A stretch of DNA of 64,000 bases from Leptidea sinapis (Eukaryota > Arthropoda > Insecta > Lepidoptera > Pieridae): the NCBI RefSeq assembly GCF_905404315.1, contig NC_066282.1:4302501-4366500 (forward strand), written 5' to 3'. The position numbers were made by a program, and so were the translations under genes. Positions 23,664-34,300 of the stretch are shown here, one piece after another (the stretch's first letter is position 1; the number at the start of each line of letters is the position of its first letter). The notes under the pieces were generated by a model, which was given only the letters and a program-made list of their open reading frames with translations, was not told the DNA's origin and did not search any database.

Positions 23664-24865
23664 AAATAATATACCACGGTACCTGATCAGGCAAAGTAAG
23701 AACTTACTAAAGGTAAGTTACCTTATTATATTCGTCCTCGACTTTATAGCCTTTGGCAATAAGTGCGAGTAGAGTGTGCGTAAACAAATTTATCAATGTA
23801 TTATTAGTCAAACGCTGATACGAACTGAGTACGATTTAAAACCAACCTTATTAGCGGGCAGCTAAAGTAGCTATTTCTTTAAAACGTGTTGCTAAGTGAA
23901 ACTTCTGTTTTAGAACTGTTTATTCTGCGGTATCTTTTGTACATCTAAAGTGTTAATGAACGAATTTAGTCAAACCAAATATAGATTGTTTTTTTTTTTA
24001 ATTAATGGTAGGGATGCGTATTTTACACCAGATTTATCTAAAATGCATTATAGTCACATTCCAACTTGTACGATATTATATGAAGTATATATGCATTAAT
24101 TACTTTTGAGTATCTGTTTGATATATAGTAGGTACTATGTTATGTACTATCTATCAGTAAGGCTTTTTATTCCAGCATGTATAAAAAATATAAAGAAACT
24201 GATATCGTACATAGGGATATATCGTTAGGTAAAAAAAAAACAATTAAAAATAAATGTATACTACTTCAGTCCAGTTATTGAGCCAAATTATCTGAACGTG
24301 TACTAAATTGTTTAAAATATAATGATGTAAAATACATTAAACTTAGTATATGTAGAAGTATCAGCTATGTATTGTAAAATATATTTTTATGAGTAATATA
24401 TTTTTAGAATTTAACTGTGTTTAATTTGCTAATTATATACCCGAGGTGTGTGTCTTTTTTAGGTAAATAATTTCAGTCTATTTTTAAATTGTGCAAGATT
24501 TATTCTTCGCTTTAAGTTTTTTTGACATTGTAATTGTAATGTAAATCAAGTTCTCAAAATATGAAATCTGAATATATTAAAACAAAAATTCTGATAAATT
24601 GATTACTTACAGTTTTTCAAAAGTTTTGTAGACCAAAACGTGCCTTGTATGATAATAGCTTTTCGCAACCGCCGAAACACGTCCAAGAATTAAATATTTT
24701 ATTTTTATTTTTAATACATTTAGAATAATTTGATTGCCAGCTATCAGTTTAAGAATATACTCGAATTACACCCTGTTTATCGCCTTTTAATTTCAAATAT
24801 TAAACGACCTAAACCTTATAATGACCTAATGTTCCGCTCCAAAATGGCGGTTCAGAATTACCTAC

Positions 24866-25140
24866 ATCTTCTTTTTCTCCCGTGGGTGGTTTCCTTGGCA
24901 ATTTGACGTTATATGCCCCTGTTTTGCGTGCGAGGGTGGAGATGGTAGAGACTACCTCAACCAGCCAAGCACCCTTAGGAAGTCACGCAACTTCTTAAGG
25001 TTGCCGATTTCTTTCCGAAGAGCGCCCGGTGAGCCCAGGTGCTTCGCCCTATAGTTTGCCACCTCTCTGCACTCTAGCAGAGCATATGGGTATCTGTTTC
25101 TTCTGCCCCTAGACAGAATCTGCATAGGGGGCGTCTATGA
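24866..25140 (-). pseudogene. Non-LTR retrotransposon ORF2 C-terminal remnant
   Basis: On minus, after an early stop, the frame reads YALLECREVANYRAKHLG and LKKLRDFLRVLGWL. This is the usual zinc-knuckle-adjacent tail of I/R1-type LINEs ('..H.LLEC....R...LG' ending in '..FL...GWL'). Two in-frame stops are present, and no RT lies upstream of it. Confidence 0.55.
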
Positions 25141-25372
25141 CATAGCTATAATTAAAAAACGGTAAATTAAAAAAGTAAAAACGCCGAGGATATTTATCTC
25201 AACTGTGTATAAGTACTTAACCAATAACATTTTATTAAAATTTAATTTAATTACTGATTTATCTCAAGAAAAGTGTTCTTTTAGTTTGTTTCAATAGTAA
25301 AATGTTTTATTTTTCATGAAACAAAAGTTTTTTATTCATTTTACTCTTATGGGGTGACGTGGCACCCCTGCT

Positions 25373-25852
25373 ATGCGTGTTCATTTAAATTATGTTACCA
25401 TCGCAGGGTTAATCATGGTAGGGAATAACATGGGCGTGCGTGCGGGACCTAATAATGTTACTGTATACAGGACATTGTTTTCGTCGTACTTCTGTTACCT
25501 TTTTGGCAGTTTCTGGAGCGAACTTAACTGTTCCCAAGCGACATGGAGGATGGAATTATTAGAGGGGTTTATTGAAGTTTTCTGTGTTTTTTTCTTCTTT
25601 GAGAACAAGGCGAAAACATGTGAACGCATCATGGAAAACATGAAATTGCAACTTTCAGTTAATAACATTCATGCCACTTTCGCCGCGCCCATCTACATCC
25701 AAAACAACGAGATTCCTCTAAATGAGCCAGATTCGGATATTATTTCAAACACGCAGAATATAAAATCTACAACAATCTCTATTCCTAATAAAACTGTAAC
25801 AAGAAGTTTTCATAATTGCGAAAATGTCTCCTATGTTAATATAAGTTTTTAG
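25373..25852 (+). CDS. Unassigned 159-codon ORF
   Basis: ATG at 25373, TAG at 25850-25852. I do not recognise it. The C-terminal half is Asn/Ser/Ile-rich and reads like protein (NIHATFAAPIYIQNNEIP). The N-terminal half has two aromatic/hydrophobic stretches. A candidate acceptor (cag ending at 25406) would allow only the downstream part to be a terminal exon of a gene whose other exons I cannot find. It lies 770 bp upstream of the ATPase gene on the same strand. It could equally be a chance ORF. Confidence 0.25.
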   Translation: MRVHLNYVTIAGLIMVGNNMGVRAGPNNVTVYRTLFSSYFCYLFGSFWSELNCSQATWRMELLEGFIEVFCVFFFFENKAKTCERIMENMKLQLSVNNIHATFAAPIYIQNNEIPLNEPDSDIISNTQNIKSTTISIPNKTVTRSFHNCENVSYVNISF

Positions 25853-26542
25853 TTGTTTAATTCTTAGATACTATATAATTTAGTTTTTACTCTATGTTTT
25901 ATTAAATAATAATATTATACCAAAATATGAGGTGCCTTTGATTTCCTCATAATGGGTGATGAAAAGTAGAGTGTATAAAGAATCCGTTGCTACGCTCGAG
26001 ATACTACTCTATCCTCCCTCACTTTGCTCTGGATTAAAAAAAGCACCCTCGCCGTAAAAATATTACTTTGCTCCCTCATGATATAATCTACTATTAAAAT
26101 AATATAATATGAGAATGTGTGCTGCAATTATTAAAAATTATTTTCCAAAACAACTTAAATATAATTTGGCGGCAGCGACCGAGTAATGGATAATACTTAT
26201 TTTTAATTAGTGTTATTAAAAAATCTGCATAAGATGCTCCCTGTAATTAAGTTTAGTTTGTATTCAAAGTTTCAAAGTAAGGTTTAAAATTATGATTTGG
26301 AGGCAACTTTGTGATTTTTTTCTATCAAGGAAATTCTTTGTTACCATGTTCTGCATAAGATAGTCGCTAGATGTACTTAATCCCGAACTTCAACATATTA
26401 TATTCATTATAACGTGATTGATAATATTATAGAATTGTAGATACAACTCAAGATCTTGCTAAGCAATTTGACATACGGTGCGGCCTTAATTTTCGTCTGT
26501 ATACTTTCTGGCAGAAAATTTTACTTTTTGCGTCATTCACTG

Positions 26543-26547
26543 TCAGT
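26543..26547 (+). promoter_or_regulatory. Candidate initiator (TCAGT) of the ATPase gene
   Basis: A TCAGT arthropod initiator motif lies 75 nt upstream of the ATG, with no TATA box at -30. This is a motif match only. Confidence 0.35.
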
Positions 26548-26621
26548 TCAACTAAAAGTCACTACTGGAATAGTAATATGTATTAATTTTATGATAATCG
26601 AGTAAATCGTAACCATTTGCA

Positions 26622-29600
26622 ATGCCGCATCAATCACGACGTCGATCCAGTACCTCCCTGGCTCCAAGTCATCAGCACACTGGGCCTGAAGGCTCGCAAC
26701 TAACTCTACTAAAGGAAGAAACACATACGGGGGACCATTTTCTTACCCCGGAGCAGCTTGAAATAGTCTTTAGAACCAACGTTATTACGGGTTTAAGTGA
26801 CAGTTTCGCCGCAGAACTTTTGGAACATCATGGACCTAATCAGCTTAAGGAACTGCGAGGTAATAGTTACTGGAAAATATTTCGCCACAATCTATTTGGC
26901 TGGTTCCAATGCGTTCTTTGGTGTGGTGCTATACTTAATTTTATTGGATATTTCTTCTCTGAATCATTGGACACTGGTGGGGGTCATTCTGGGAAAGATT
27001 ATCTATATCTCGGTTGCGTTATAACTGCCACTGTAGTTGGAACTGGCTTATTTGGCTTCTATCAAGAGGCAAAAAATATGGCTGTTATGAGTGGTTTCGA
27101 AAAATTAGTTCCACCCAATGCTACCGTTATCCGTGAAAGTACTAAAAAGATTATCCCAAACTCTAAAGTAGTCGTTGGAGATATTGTTGAAATGACAGGA
27201 GGTGAAGTTGTTCCTGCTGATGTGAGAATATTAACATGTACAAATTTCAAGACTGATATGTCATCTCTTACTGGTGAGTCAGAACCTATTCAACATCGCC
27301 CTGAATGCACAAATTCTAATCCACTAGAATCCAAGAATATGGTGTATTTTGGATGCCCAATCACTGAGGGGTCAGCCAGAGGTGTTGTTGTAGCCACAGG
27401 TGAAATGACACAAATAGGAAAGATAGCAGGGTTGGTTACAGGCTTAGAAAAAGATCAAACACCAATTGCTAAGGAAATAACTCATTTTATTAAGATTATT
27501 TGTTGCGTGGCATTCACATTTGGAATTATTTTCTTCATAATGGTTTTCATGATAGAGCGCAGCTGGTTATCAGCTTTACAATACATGCTGGGAATCATTC
27601 TAGCTAATGTACCAGAAGGACTCATAGTCACATTGACCGTTTGCATGACGTTGTCAGCAAATAACTTGAAGCAAAAAAATTGTCTAGCAAAAACATTACA
27701 AGCTGTTGAAACACTTGGTTCTACTTCTTGTATTTGCTCGGACAAAACAGGCACGTTGACTGAAAATCAAATGAGTGTATCTCATTTATATTCAAACTTT
27801 ATAATTTATGATAAAATTGACCACGCTCATGTATCAGAAACATCCTATGCTACATTAAGTCTCGCCGCGTCGCTTAACCTTAGGGCCGAATTTACACATG
27901 ACACTATTAACTTACCTATTGAAAAAAGAAAGATTATTGGAGATGCTTCGGAGTCAGCTATTTTGCGTTATATGGAAATTAATCGTTCAGCGACGCAAGC
28001 CAGAGAGAGTAACCCAAAAGAAGCCGAAATTCCATTCAGTTCCGCTTACAAATATCAAGTGACCATACATCGAATGAAATCTTCTCAAAGTTACTATTTG
28101 ATTATGAAAGGTGCCCCAGAAATTGTGACAGAATATTGCACCTCAGTACTCAGTGATGAGGGTAACCAACCTATGACTCCTCAGGTAAAGAAGGAACTAA
28201 AGGAAACTTTTATTAAAATGGCCAATATGGGTGAACGAGTTATTGGCTACTGCGACTACAACCTACCGTTAAGTAATTATCCATTAGGTTACAAGTTCGA
28301 TACCCAACAACGGAACTTTCCTCTGGAAAATTTAAGATTTATTGGTGCCATATCAATGATTGATCCTCCTAGACAAGATATTGACAAATCTATCAGTTTA
28401 TGTCGACAGGCCGGAATAAAAGTAATTATGGTTACTGGTGACCATCCCGTTACTGCACTATCCATATCCAGACTATGTGGTACTATAACTCAGCCTACGG
28501 CTTATGATTATGCTTTTGAGCACCACATTGAACTATCGGATGTCCCTCAGCATATTAAGAGTCAATTTAAAGCAGCTGTAATCACCGGCGATGACTTGAG
28601 GAAAATGAGTGTTAATGATTTAATAGCAGCTCAAACGAAATATGATGAAATTACATTTGCAAGGACAAGTCCACAACAAAAACTGTTCATTGTAGAATCA
28701 TACCAGTCTTTAGATCATGTTGTTGCAGTGACTGGTGATGGGGTTAATGATTCTCCAGCTTTGAAGAAGGCAGATATAGGCATTGCAATGGGACTAACAG
28801 GTACAGAAGTTTCCAAGCAAGCGGCTGACATGATTTTGTTAGATGATAATTTTGCATCTATTGTACTTGGTATTCAAGAAGGAAGACGTATTTTTGACAA
28901 CCTAAAGAAAACAATAGCATACACCCTCACATCGAACACTCCAGAAATGTTGCCATTTGTTTTGTACGCTTGTTTTGGTATGCCTCTTCCGATGCCATTA
29001 ATATTAATTTTAGTTATTAATGTTGGAACAGATCTCCTGCCTGCAATGAGTCTAGCGTATGAGACATCTGAGTCGGATATTATGTCTCAACCGCCCCGGA
29101 AACCGACTGACCATTTAGTGAATAGAGTATTGATATATATGGCGTACTTTCAAGTTGGATTGATTCAATTCTTTGCTGGAATGTATGCGTATTTTGTGGT
29201 ATTTGCAGAAAGTGGATTTTATCCTTCGAGCATTATATTTGTTCGTCAGACATGGGAACGCACAACGGCGACAGTTGCAGATAGTCTCGGCCGCCAATGG
29301 TTTTACATAGATAGAAAGAGAGTTGAGAAAAGAGCGCAGACTGCATATTTCGTTGCGGTTTGTTGGACTCAGATTTCAGATGTTATTATTTGTAAGACTC
29401 GACGAATTTCTCTTCTTAAGAAAGGTATGCGTAACCATGTTCTCAATGTAAGTATTATAGTTGATCTAGCATTGGCACTACTGGTCACTTATCTGCCACT
29501 ATGTCACGAGGTGTTTGGAACAGAGGCGATCGAGTGGTATGAGTTTTTCTTAGCTTTACCATTCTTTGTTTTAATGATCGCTGGTGATGAGTTAAGACGA

Positions 29601-29654
29601 TTTTTGATTAGGCGTAATTATTCGAAGTTTATTGAAGATGAAACATACTATTAA
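26622..29654 (+). CDS. Divergent Na+/K+-ATPase alpha-type P-ATPase, intronless, 1010 aa
   Basis: A P-type (IIC) cation ATPase of normal length for an alpha subunit. Motifs in order: TGES (217-220, actuator); ANVPEGL in TM4; CSDKTGTLT with phosphorylated Asp at 374; KGAPE (496-500, ATP site); TGDGVND (704-710); YTLTSN.PE in TM5; QISDVIICKTRR in TM8; and the alpha-subunit C-terminal ETYY. The usual TM6 'IDLGTD' is INVGTD (798-804), with Asn at 800 in place of the cation-binding Asp. The H1-H2 loop (110-127) is three residues longer than usual and lacks the Gln and Asn that affect cardenolide binding. The ORF is uninterrupted, so a retrogene origin or full intron loss is likely. It is a paralog, not the housekeeping ATPalpha; tissue and ion specificity cannot be read from sequence. 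The start Met fits the family's variable N-terminus. Confidence 0.93.
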   Translation: MPHQSRRRSSTSLAPSHQHTGPEGSQLTLLKEETHTGDHFLTPEQLEIVFRTNVITGLSDSFAAELLEHHGPNQLKELRGNSYWKIFRHNLFGWFQCVLWCGAILNFIGYFFSESLDTGGGHSGKDYLYLGCVITATVVGTGLFGFYQEAKNMAVMSGFEKLVPPNATVIRESTKKIIPNSKVVVGDIVEMTGGEVVPADVRILTCTNFKTDMSSLTGESEPIQHRPECTNSNPLESKNMVYFGCPITEGSARGVVVATGEMTQIGKIAGLVTGLEKDQTPIAKEITHFIKIICCVAFTFGIIFFIMVFMIERSWLSALQYMLGIILANVPEGLIVTLTVCMTLSANNLKQKNCLAKTLQAVETLGSTSCICSDKTGTLTENQMSVSHLYSNFIIYDKIDHAHVSETSYATLSLAASLNLRAEFTHDTINLPIEKRKIIGDASESAILRYMEINRSATQARESNPKEAEIPFSSAYKYQVTIHRMKSSQSYYLIMKGAPEIVTEYCTSVLSDEGNQPMTPQVKKELKETFIKMANMGERVIGYCDYNLPLSNYPLGYKFDTQQRNFPLENLRFIGAISMIDPPRQDIDKSISLCRQAGIKVIMVTGDHPVTALSISRLCGTITQPTAYDYAFEHHIELSDVPQHIKSQFKAAVITGDDLRKMSVNDLIAAQTKYDEITFARTSPQQKLFIVESYQSLDHVVAVTGDGVNDSPALKKADIGIAMGLTGTEVSKQAADMILLDDNFASIVLGIQEGRRIFDNLKKTIAYTLTSNTPEMLPFVLYACFGMPLPMPLILILVINVGTDLLPAMSLAYETSESDIMSQPPRKPTDHLVNRVLIYMAYFQVGLIQFFAGMYAYFVVFAESGFYPSSIIFVRQTWERTTATVADSLGRQWFYIDRKRVEKRAQTAYFVAVCWTQISDVIICKTRRISLLKKGMRNHVLNVSIIVDLALALLVTYLPLCHEVFGTEAIEWYEFFLALPFFVLMIAGDELRRFLIRRNYSKFIEDETYY

Positions 29655-29741
29655 GTTTCTGGTTTCAACGTTCATTAAGGTATATCAGCTTATTATTAGT
29701 TTTGTTATTTTACTAAAAGATAAGAATAATTCGTTTTGTTT

Positions 29742-29747
29742 ATTAAA
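29742..29747 (+). terminator. Candidate polyadenylation signal (ATTAAA) of the ATPase gene
   Basis: ATTAAA 88 nt past the stop codon. A further AATAAA lies at 29971-29976. Motif match only. Confidence 0.35.
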
Positions 29748-30049
29748 TACAAAATATTTCTTTGATCGATATTTTATTTAGTGAATCTATTCTCAATAAT
29801 ATTTTTTAAGTTATAATTTTGCGAGAGGTATGCTAACACTCCTTTATGTCTATGTAATATGTATATGTTGCATTATGTAGTATATATTACATTATAGGCA
29901 GTGCAGCCGATATAAATACCATCTTTGAGCTGTAGAAGAGGTCTATTCACGCTATTTATATCTAGGTCCTAATAAATCATTAAGAGAAAAATTTAAAGAA
30001 ATAAACATTTTAACTTTTGCATCTCAATAATATATTCTTTTTATTGTTA

Positions 30050-30345
30050 TGTATGTTCAAAGGCACATAAGCGAATTTTCTAGAAACTGTGATAATCATA
30101 ATGTTAACACCAGGTACAAACATAAACTTGTTATGTAGGCATAGGACTCGGCTAATTCTAATTAGTACTTACCTAAGTCTTTCGTTGGGCGATGTATATG
30201 CTTTTAACATATGATCCCAGAAATTGTATAAAAGAACGGTGTTACGAAATTCGAACGAATTTTTAAAAAACATTTATGCGGTAAAGATTACTATAACGTA
30301 AATGACTCCCTGATATAACAGATTGGGAATAAAGCGACCGCCCCC
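30050..30345 (+). mobile_element. LINE 3' end fragment (second family)
   Basis: Parallel to 54725-54990: 'tctagaaactgtgataatca', 'cgatgtatatgcttttaaca' and terminal 'cagattgggaataaagcgac'. Decayed C-terminal RT coding plus 3' UTR. Confidence 0.6.
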
Positions 30346-30954
30346 AGGTTATTTATTATTATTATTTTACTGTAAGTTCTAACTAGATTAAATTTTAACG
30401 AAATTTCATCAAAAATAAAAAGCCCGCTGTGTTTATTGCTCGCGTTCTTCTCAGGTCTGAGGCATACATTTTTGGATGAGTGGTAATTTTTTACGTTCAA
30501 TAAGTTTTTTTTTAAATTCTTATCTTATTTAACAAGAAAGGTTGCATGTAATTAAATTGCTCTCGCGAAACAAGTATGTATTTGATATATACGGATTTAT
30601 GGCGGGCTATTCACGTTGCAAAACTTAAATATCGCATCTAACTTTGTTTGTAAACCTGTCAAGATTGTTCTCAATCTAAATTAACTAATCAAGCTTACAA
30701 TGCAGTTTCAACATATTTTATTCTTAATTATCTCAATGTTTTTCTTTGATTGGCTTTCCACATGGCTGCGTAGTGAGCCGTAGATATACAGGGCATCACA
30801 ATATGGCTATATCATGGAGGAGAAGTACCTTAAATATTGTAGATGTAACATTTTACTGAAAGAAGACTTTATTTTAATTAAAAAAACAATTTAAATTGCA
30901 TTCATTGATTTTTAAATAAATGGAACGGGAATCGATCCTGCTACATGAAAAAAA

Positions 30955-31110
30955 TAACCTGGTGGCCACTACGATCCCCAGATCTAGCCCCATTAGATTT
31001 CTTTATAGGGTTACGTAAAAATTGTACTTTATAAGAACCGGCATGAAAGTTCATGAGTTACAAACGGAACTTAGACGTATTATTCTATATTTTCACCAAA
31101 ACATGATCAA
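30955..31110 (+). pseudogene. Mariner-type DDE transposase fragment
   Basis: The + frame encodes PLRSPDLAPLDFFIGLRKN and then ELRRII. This matches the 'WPPRSPDL.PLDFFLWG' segment found near the third catalytic residue of many insect mariner-like transposases. It is short and interrupted by a stop; no terminal repeats were identified. Confidence 0.5.
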
Positions 31111-32060
31111 ATTAGCGACAGGGAGTGAAATAATCAATAGGGTCGCACTATTGTAGTTAACAGAATGAGACTCAATTAGGGAGCATTTGATAAAATAAAA
31201 TTAGTTTAGTTAAGATTAGTTTTGGAAATTCAAAAATTAGCCGCGGTTATTCAAACATAAGACTATATAGTCCATAAGTGTTTGAAAAAATATAATGTAC
31301 TTATAGACTAGGTTTACAGTTGTAAGAAAAAAATAATAATTTACAATTTTTACTTTGTGATTATATAATAAAAGAAGATATTAAGCGTGACTTCAGATGG
31401 CTAAAATAACCTGTGGCGAGTCTCGCGTTTAAAATCGCACCGTGAATAGGCTGTTAACTTTATCTCTGGGCGCGGCTTGCGATATGAATTCTAATCTATA
31501 TCGTACATGGGCACAGCGTCGGACCTAAACAGCCTAACTCTCAGAATGTGACCGACATTGCGTTTTAATACCTACACACCCATTTATATCACATACCTTA
31601 TAGTCAAGCAATTTATAGATTTTATAATTGCTATTGTACGTTCTGTGCTAAAATTGTTTTTATTTTTTTTTATTTAAAACTTAAGACAGCTCATAATATT
31701 AAAATAATTATGGATTTCTGCAAAATGAATTCACCTAATTCAATATATTTTTTGGTTTCATGAATCCATCTGAGCAGATTTTGGTGATCGCCTTTGTCAA
31801 AACATCTACGAGAAAATGTATTAGTATTTTTAACTGGGTAATTACATGAATTACATAAAATCACGGATCGTATTTTGAAATCAGTTGATATGATGCATAG
31901 GGTTGCCATTTACTAATATAAAATGTCCTGACATAAACCAACATATCGATAAAAGTCTATAATTGTTGTTGATCTCGCTTAGATTCGTGAAGATTAAAGA
32001 CTACAATAATACTATTGTATAAAAAAAAGAATTATTTCAAAAATTAAAAAAAAAGAAAAG

Positions 32061-32108
32061 AAATTTACAAAATAACTAATACAATAGTATTAGTTATTTT
32101 GTAAATTT
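32061..32108. repeat. Perfect palindrome, 22-bp stem and 4-nt loop
   Basis: Left arm 32061-32082 (aaatttacaaaataactaat + ac), loop AATA at 32083-32086, right arm 32087-32108 as exact complement. AT-rich; it is not followed by a T-run expected of a pol III terminator. Confidence 0.85.
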
Positions 32109-32695
32109 GTAATGTAAATTTCTATTTATTCCATCTAATAACAAATAAAATGCGGTCAAGTTAGAGAGCCGGACAAAATCTGGACCAGAGTCTAAGAGTT
32201 CCGATATGTCCGGATTAATCCGGACGGATGGTAACCCATCCGGAATACAAACGTATAATTATGAAGACATGATATTCTCAGATCGTATTTGGTATTCGTT
32301 TCTCACAATTTTACAGAAAAATCGAGTGAAATTACAATACAATAGTTACGTCGACGTGAAATAATTATTGATAATGCAGTGAAAACGAACGCGGAATGGA
32401 AACAAAAGAATAACTGTTTTGATATATTTATACTCAAGTGCTGACCCGGCAAGCGTTGTTTAGCCAAAGGAATTGAGTATTGAGATACTTATTGTATGAA
32501 TTGTCATATTATGTACTTAATGAAATGACTGAATATTTGTATTGCAAGTATATAGGTATTAAATTACCAACATATTATCATATACTAAAACATTCTCCCA
32601 ACCACGCAGCATCTCATGGTTTAAGTATTACTCTGATCGGTTCAATAGCTTTCGCTGGCTAACCGAAGTAAAAAACCGGCTCTCCATTTTTTCAT

Positions 32696-32977
32696 AGATG
32701 TTCAGCTGATGATTATTGATACGACCCGCCCATTACAATGCAGTGCAATTGCTCACGATTCTTGAAAAACCCAAACATTCTAAGTGGCACTAAAACTGCG
32801 CTCGTCACCGTGAGACATAAGACGTTGAGTCTCATTTGCCCGGGAATTTCACTAGCTACGGCACCTTTCAGACCGAACTCAGTAATTCTTACACATTACT
32901 GCTTCACGGCAGAAATAGGCGCCGTTTTGGTAACGATAATCTAGCCGGCATCCTGTGCAAAGGAGCCTCCCACTGTT
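32696..32977 (-). repeat. Family A SINE-like repeat, copy 10
   Basis: Lacks the A-tail but is otherwise near complete, from 'atgttcagctgatgattatt' to 'cctcccactgtt'. Confidence 0.8.
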
Positions 32978-33035
32978 GAAATAATTAGTATAGTAGATAT
33001 GTATTTAGGTTTGGTATTTTCTTACGGGAGCTTCA

Positions 33036-33150
33036 AACCGATTTATAACTAGAATCTTAACTCCCAACTTAAAAAGCCGGCAAAGCGGTTGCCTCACCAC
33101 GTTCCACAGAGTGAGTCTCATGCCCGTTTGCCCCTTCTTATAAAAAAAAC
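33036..33150 (+). mobile_element. LINE 3' UTR fragment
   Basis: 'aactcccaacttaaaaagcc' and 'tgcccgtttgccccttctta' followed by a poly-A stretch. It is related to the fragment at 63858-63950, a LINE 3' end type distinct from the 3202 family. Confidence 0.45.
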
Positions 33151-33196
33151 AACACTACTATTTGACGGCAGATAACAGCCTAGGGTAACTCTCTAA

Positions 33197-33781
33197 GAAA
33201 AAAGCGATTCACTTGATTATATGAAACGTGAAGTCATTGACAGATTGACAGATGACGGCTATAATCTTATGAAAAACGGAGATAGCCGAAATCTACTACA
33301 TTTTACGGTTGTTTTCAATAACGTATATCTAGTTACGGATACATTGCTGTCACCGTTTAATGACAAGATCTTATCTATCCATAGTTAAGTCCAATATAAT
33401 TATAGTCCAATGCCTTATGTCGATGGAAATATGTCGATGGATCGAAAGGATAGTTTTGTCTACCTCTAGTAAGTTAAACTAAAGATAGATAGGTTATTGA
33501 AAACGGCCGTAAGAAAAAAGCGATTCACTTGATTGTACGAATCGTGTAGTCATTGATAGAATGACATGTGACGGCTATAATCTTGTAAAAAACGGCGAAG
33601 GCCGAAATCTACTACGTTTAAAACAACTGTTCGCTTTCAAACTTAACCGGATTATATTTCGTCGCCAATCGCCATACTGTTATAACTGCCACTTCAAACT
33701 TATGTGAATTCACTACACGTTTAAACGTAAAACTAAATTTAAATTTTTACGTAGGCAGTCCCGCCGCTTATTAAGTAGTAT
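33197..33781. repeat. Dispersed repeat E, two adjacent copies split by a MITE
   Basis: Partial copy 33197-33303 and longer copy 33511-33781 both start 'aagaaaaaagcgattcactt' and share 'gacggctataatctt' and 'gccgaaatctactac'. A third copy is at 48476-48724. A Harbinger-like MITE (33306-33509) lies exactly between the first two. Confidence 0.65.
33306..33509. mobile_element. Harbinger-like MITE
   Basis: Terminal inverted repeats: left 'cggttgttttcaataac', right 'gttattgaaaacggccg'. The 204 bp interior is non-coding. Flanking trinucleotides are TTA and TAA. Related copies are at 2393, 36525 and, more distantly, 61086. Confidence 0.6.
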
Positions 33782-34077
33782 TTACATCATCATTGGTAGA
33801 TAAAGGTGTCGCTGTGTTACCCACCTTGCCGGCTTATACAGGTTTGAGCCAAATTCTAATAACTACGGCTACTAAGAGTGCATTTCCCGGTTCTGTCTAT
33901 CGTCAACGCGAACATGGTCGAAAAGCATGTTGTTTCATCCTACGCATACTGCCTGTTGACGACGAAGCAAGAGAAAGCGATAACATTGAACGAAAAATAG
34001 TGTGTAGAAATTCCATTAAACTTTTCCCAGGAAATACGTGTTTTCGTCTAATCCAATAAATGTTTCTCAAAGATTAG

Positions 34078-34300
34078 GTCTCAATATATACAAGGACATG
34101 GCAAAGGTCATGTCTAATGCCCATGTCGCACCGACTCTCGTAACAGTTGGGAACTGAACTCTCGAAATTGTTGACGAGTACGTCTACCTTGGACAAACAA
34201 TCCAGTTAGGCAGATCTAATTTCGGGAAAGAGGTCACTCGTCGAATTCAACTCGGATGGGCAGCGTTTGGGAAGCTCCGTATAATAAAGGATATATAAAG
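34078..34300 (+). pseudogene. LINE reverse-transcriptase fragment
   Basis: The + frame encodes KVMSNAHVAPTLVTV, a stop, then EYVYLGQTIQLGRSNFGKEV and RRIQLGWAAFGKLR. This is a C-terminal RT segment typical of an abundant lepidopteran RTE-like LINE. Confidence 0.7.

Larger units (their letters stand above)
21846..26542. other. Intergenic region between WDR81 and the ATPase gene
   Basis: Contains the 3' UTR of WDR81 (a possible ATTAAA at 21980-21985), a (TA)n run at 22063-22080, an inverted Helitron-like start at 22222-22255, an S2 tRNA-like repeat (22495-22585), family A copy 9 and a LINE remnant (24866-25140). It also holds an unassigned ORF (25373-25852). I see nothing recognisable in 22586-23474, 23664-24865 or 25860-26540 beyond AT-rich sequence and a short repeat near 25944-26100. 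Confidence 0.6.

Noticed and set aside
26797..27754. Alternative-frame and antisense ORFs inside the ATPase gene
   Set aside because: They lie wholly within a long, motif-rich frame and carry no recognisable motifs of their own.
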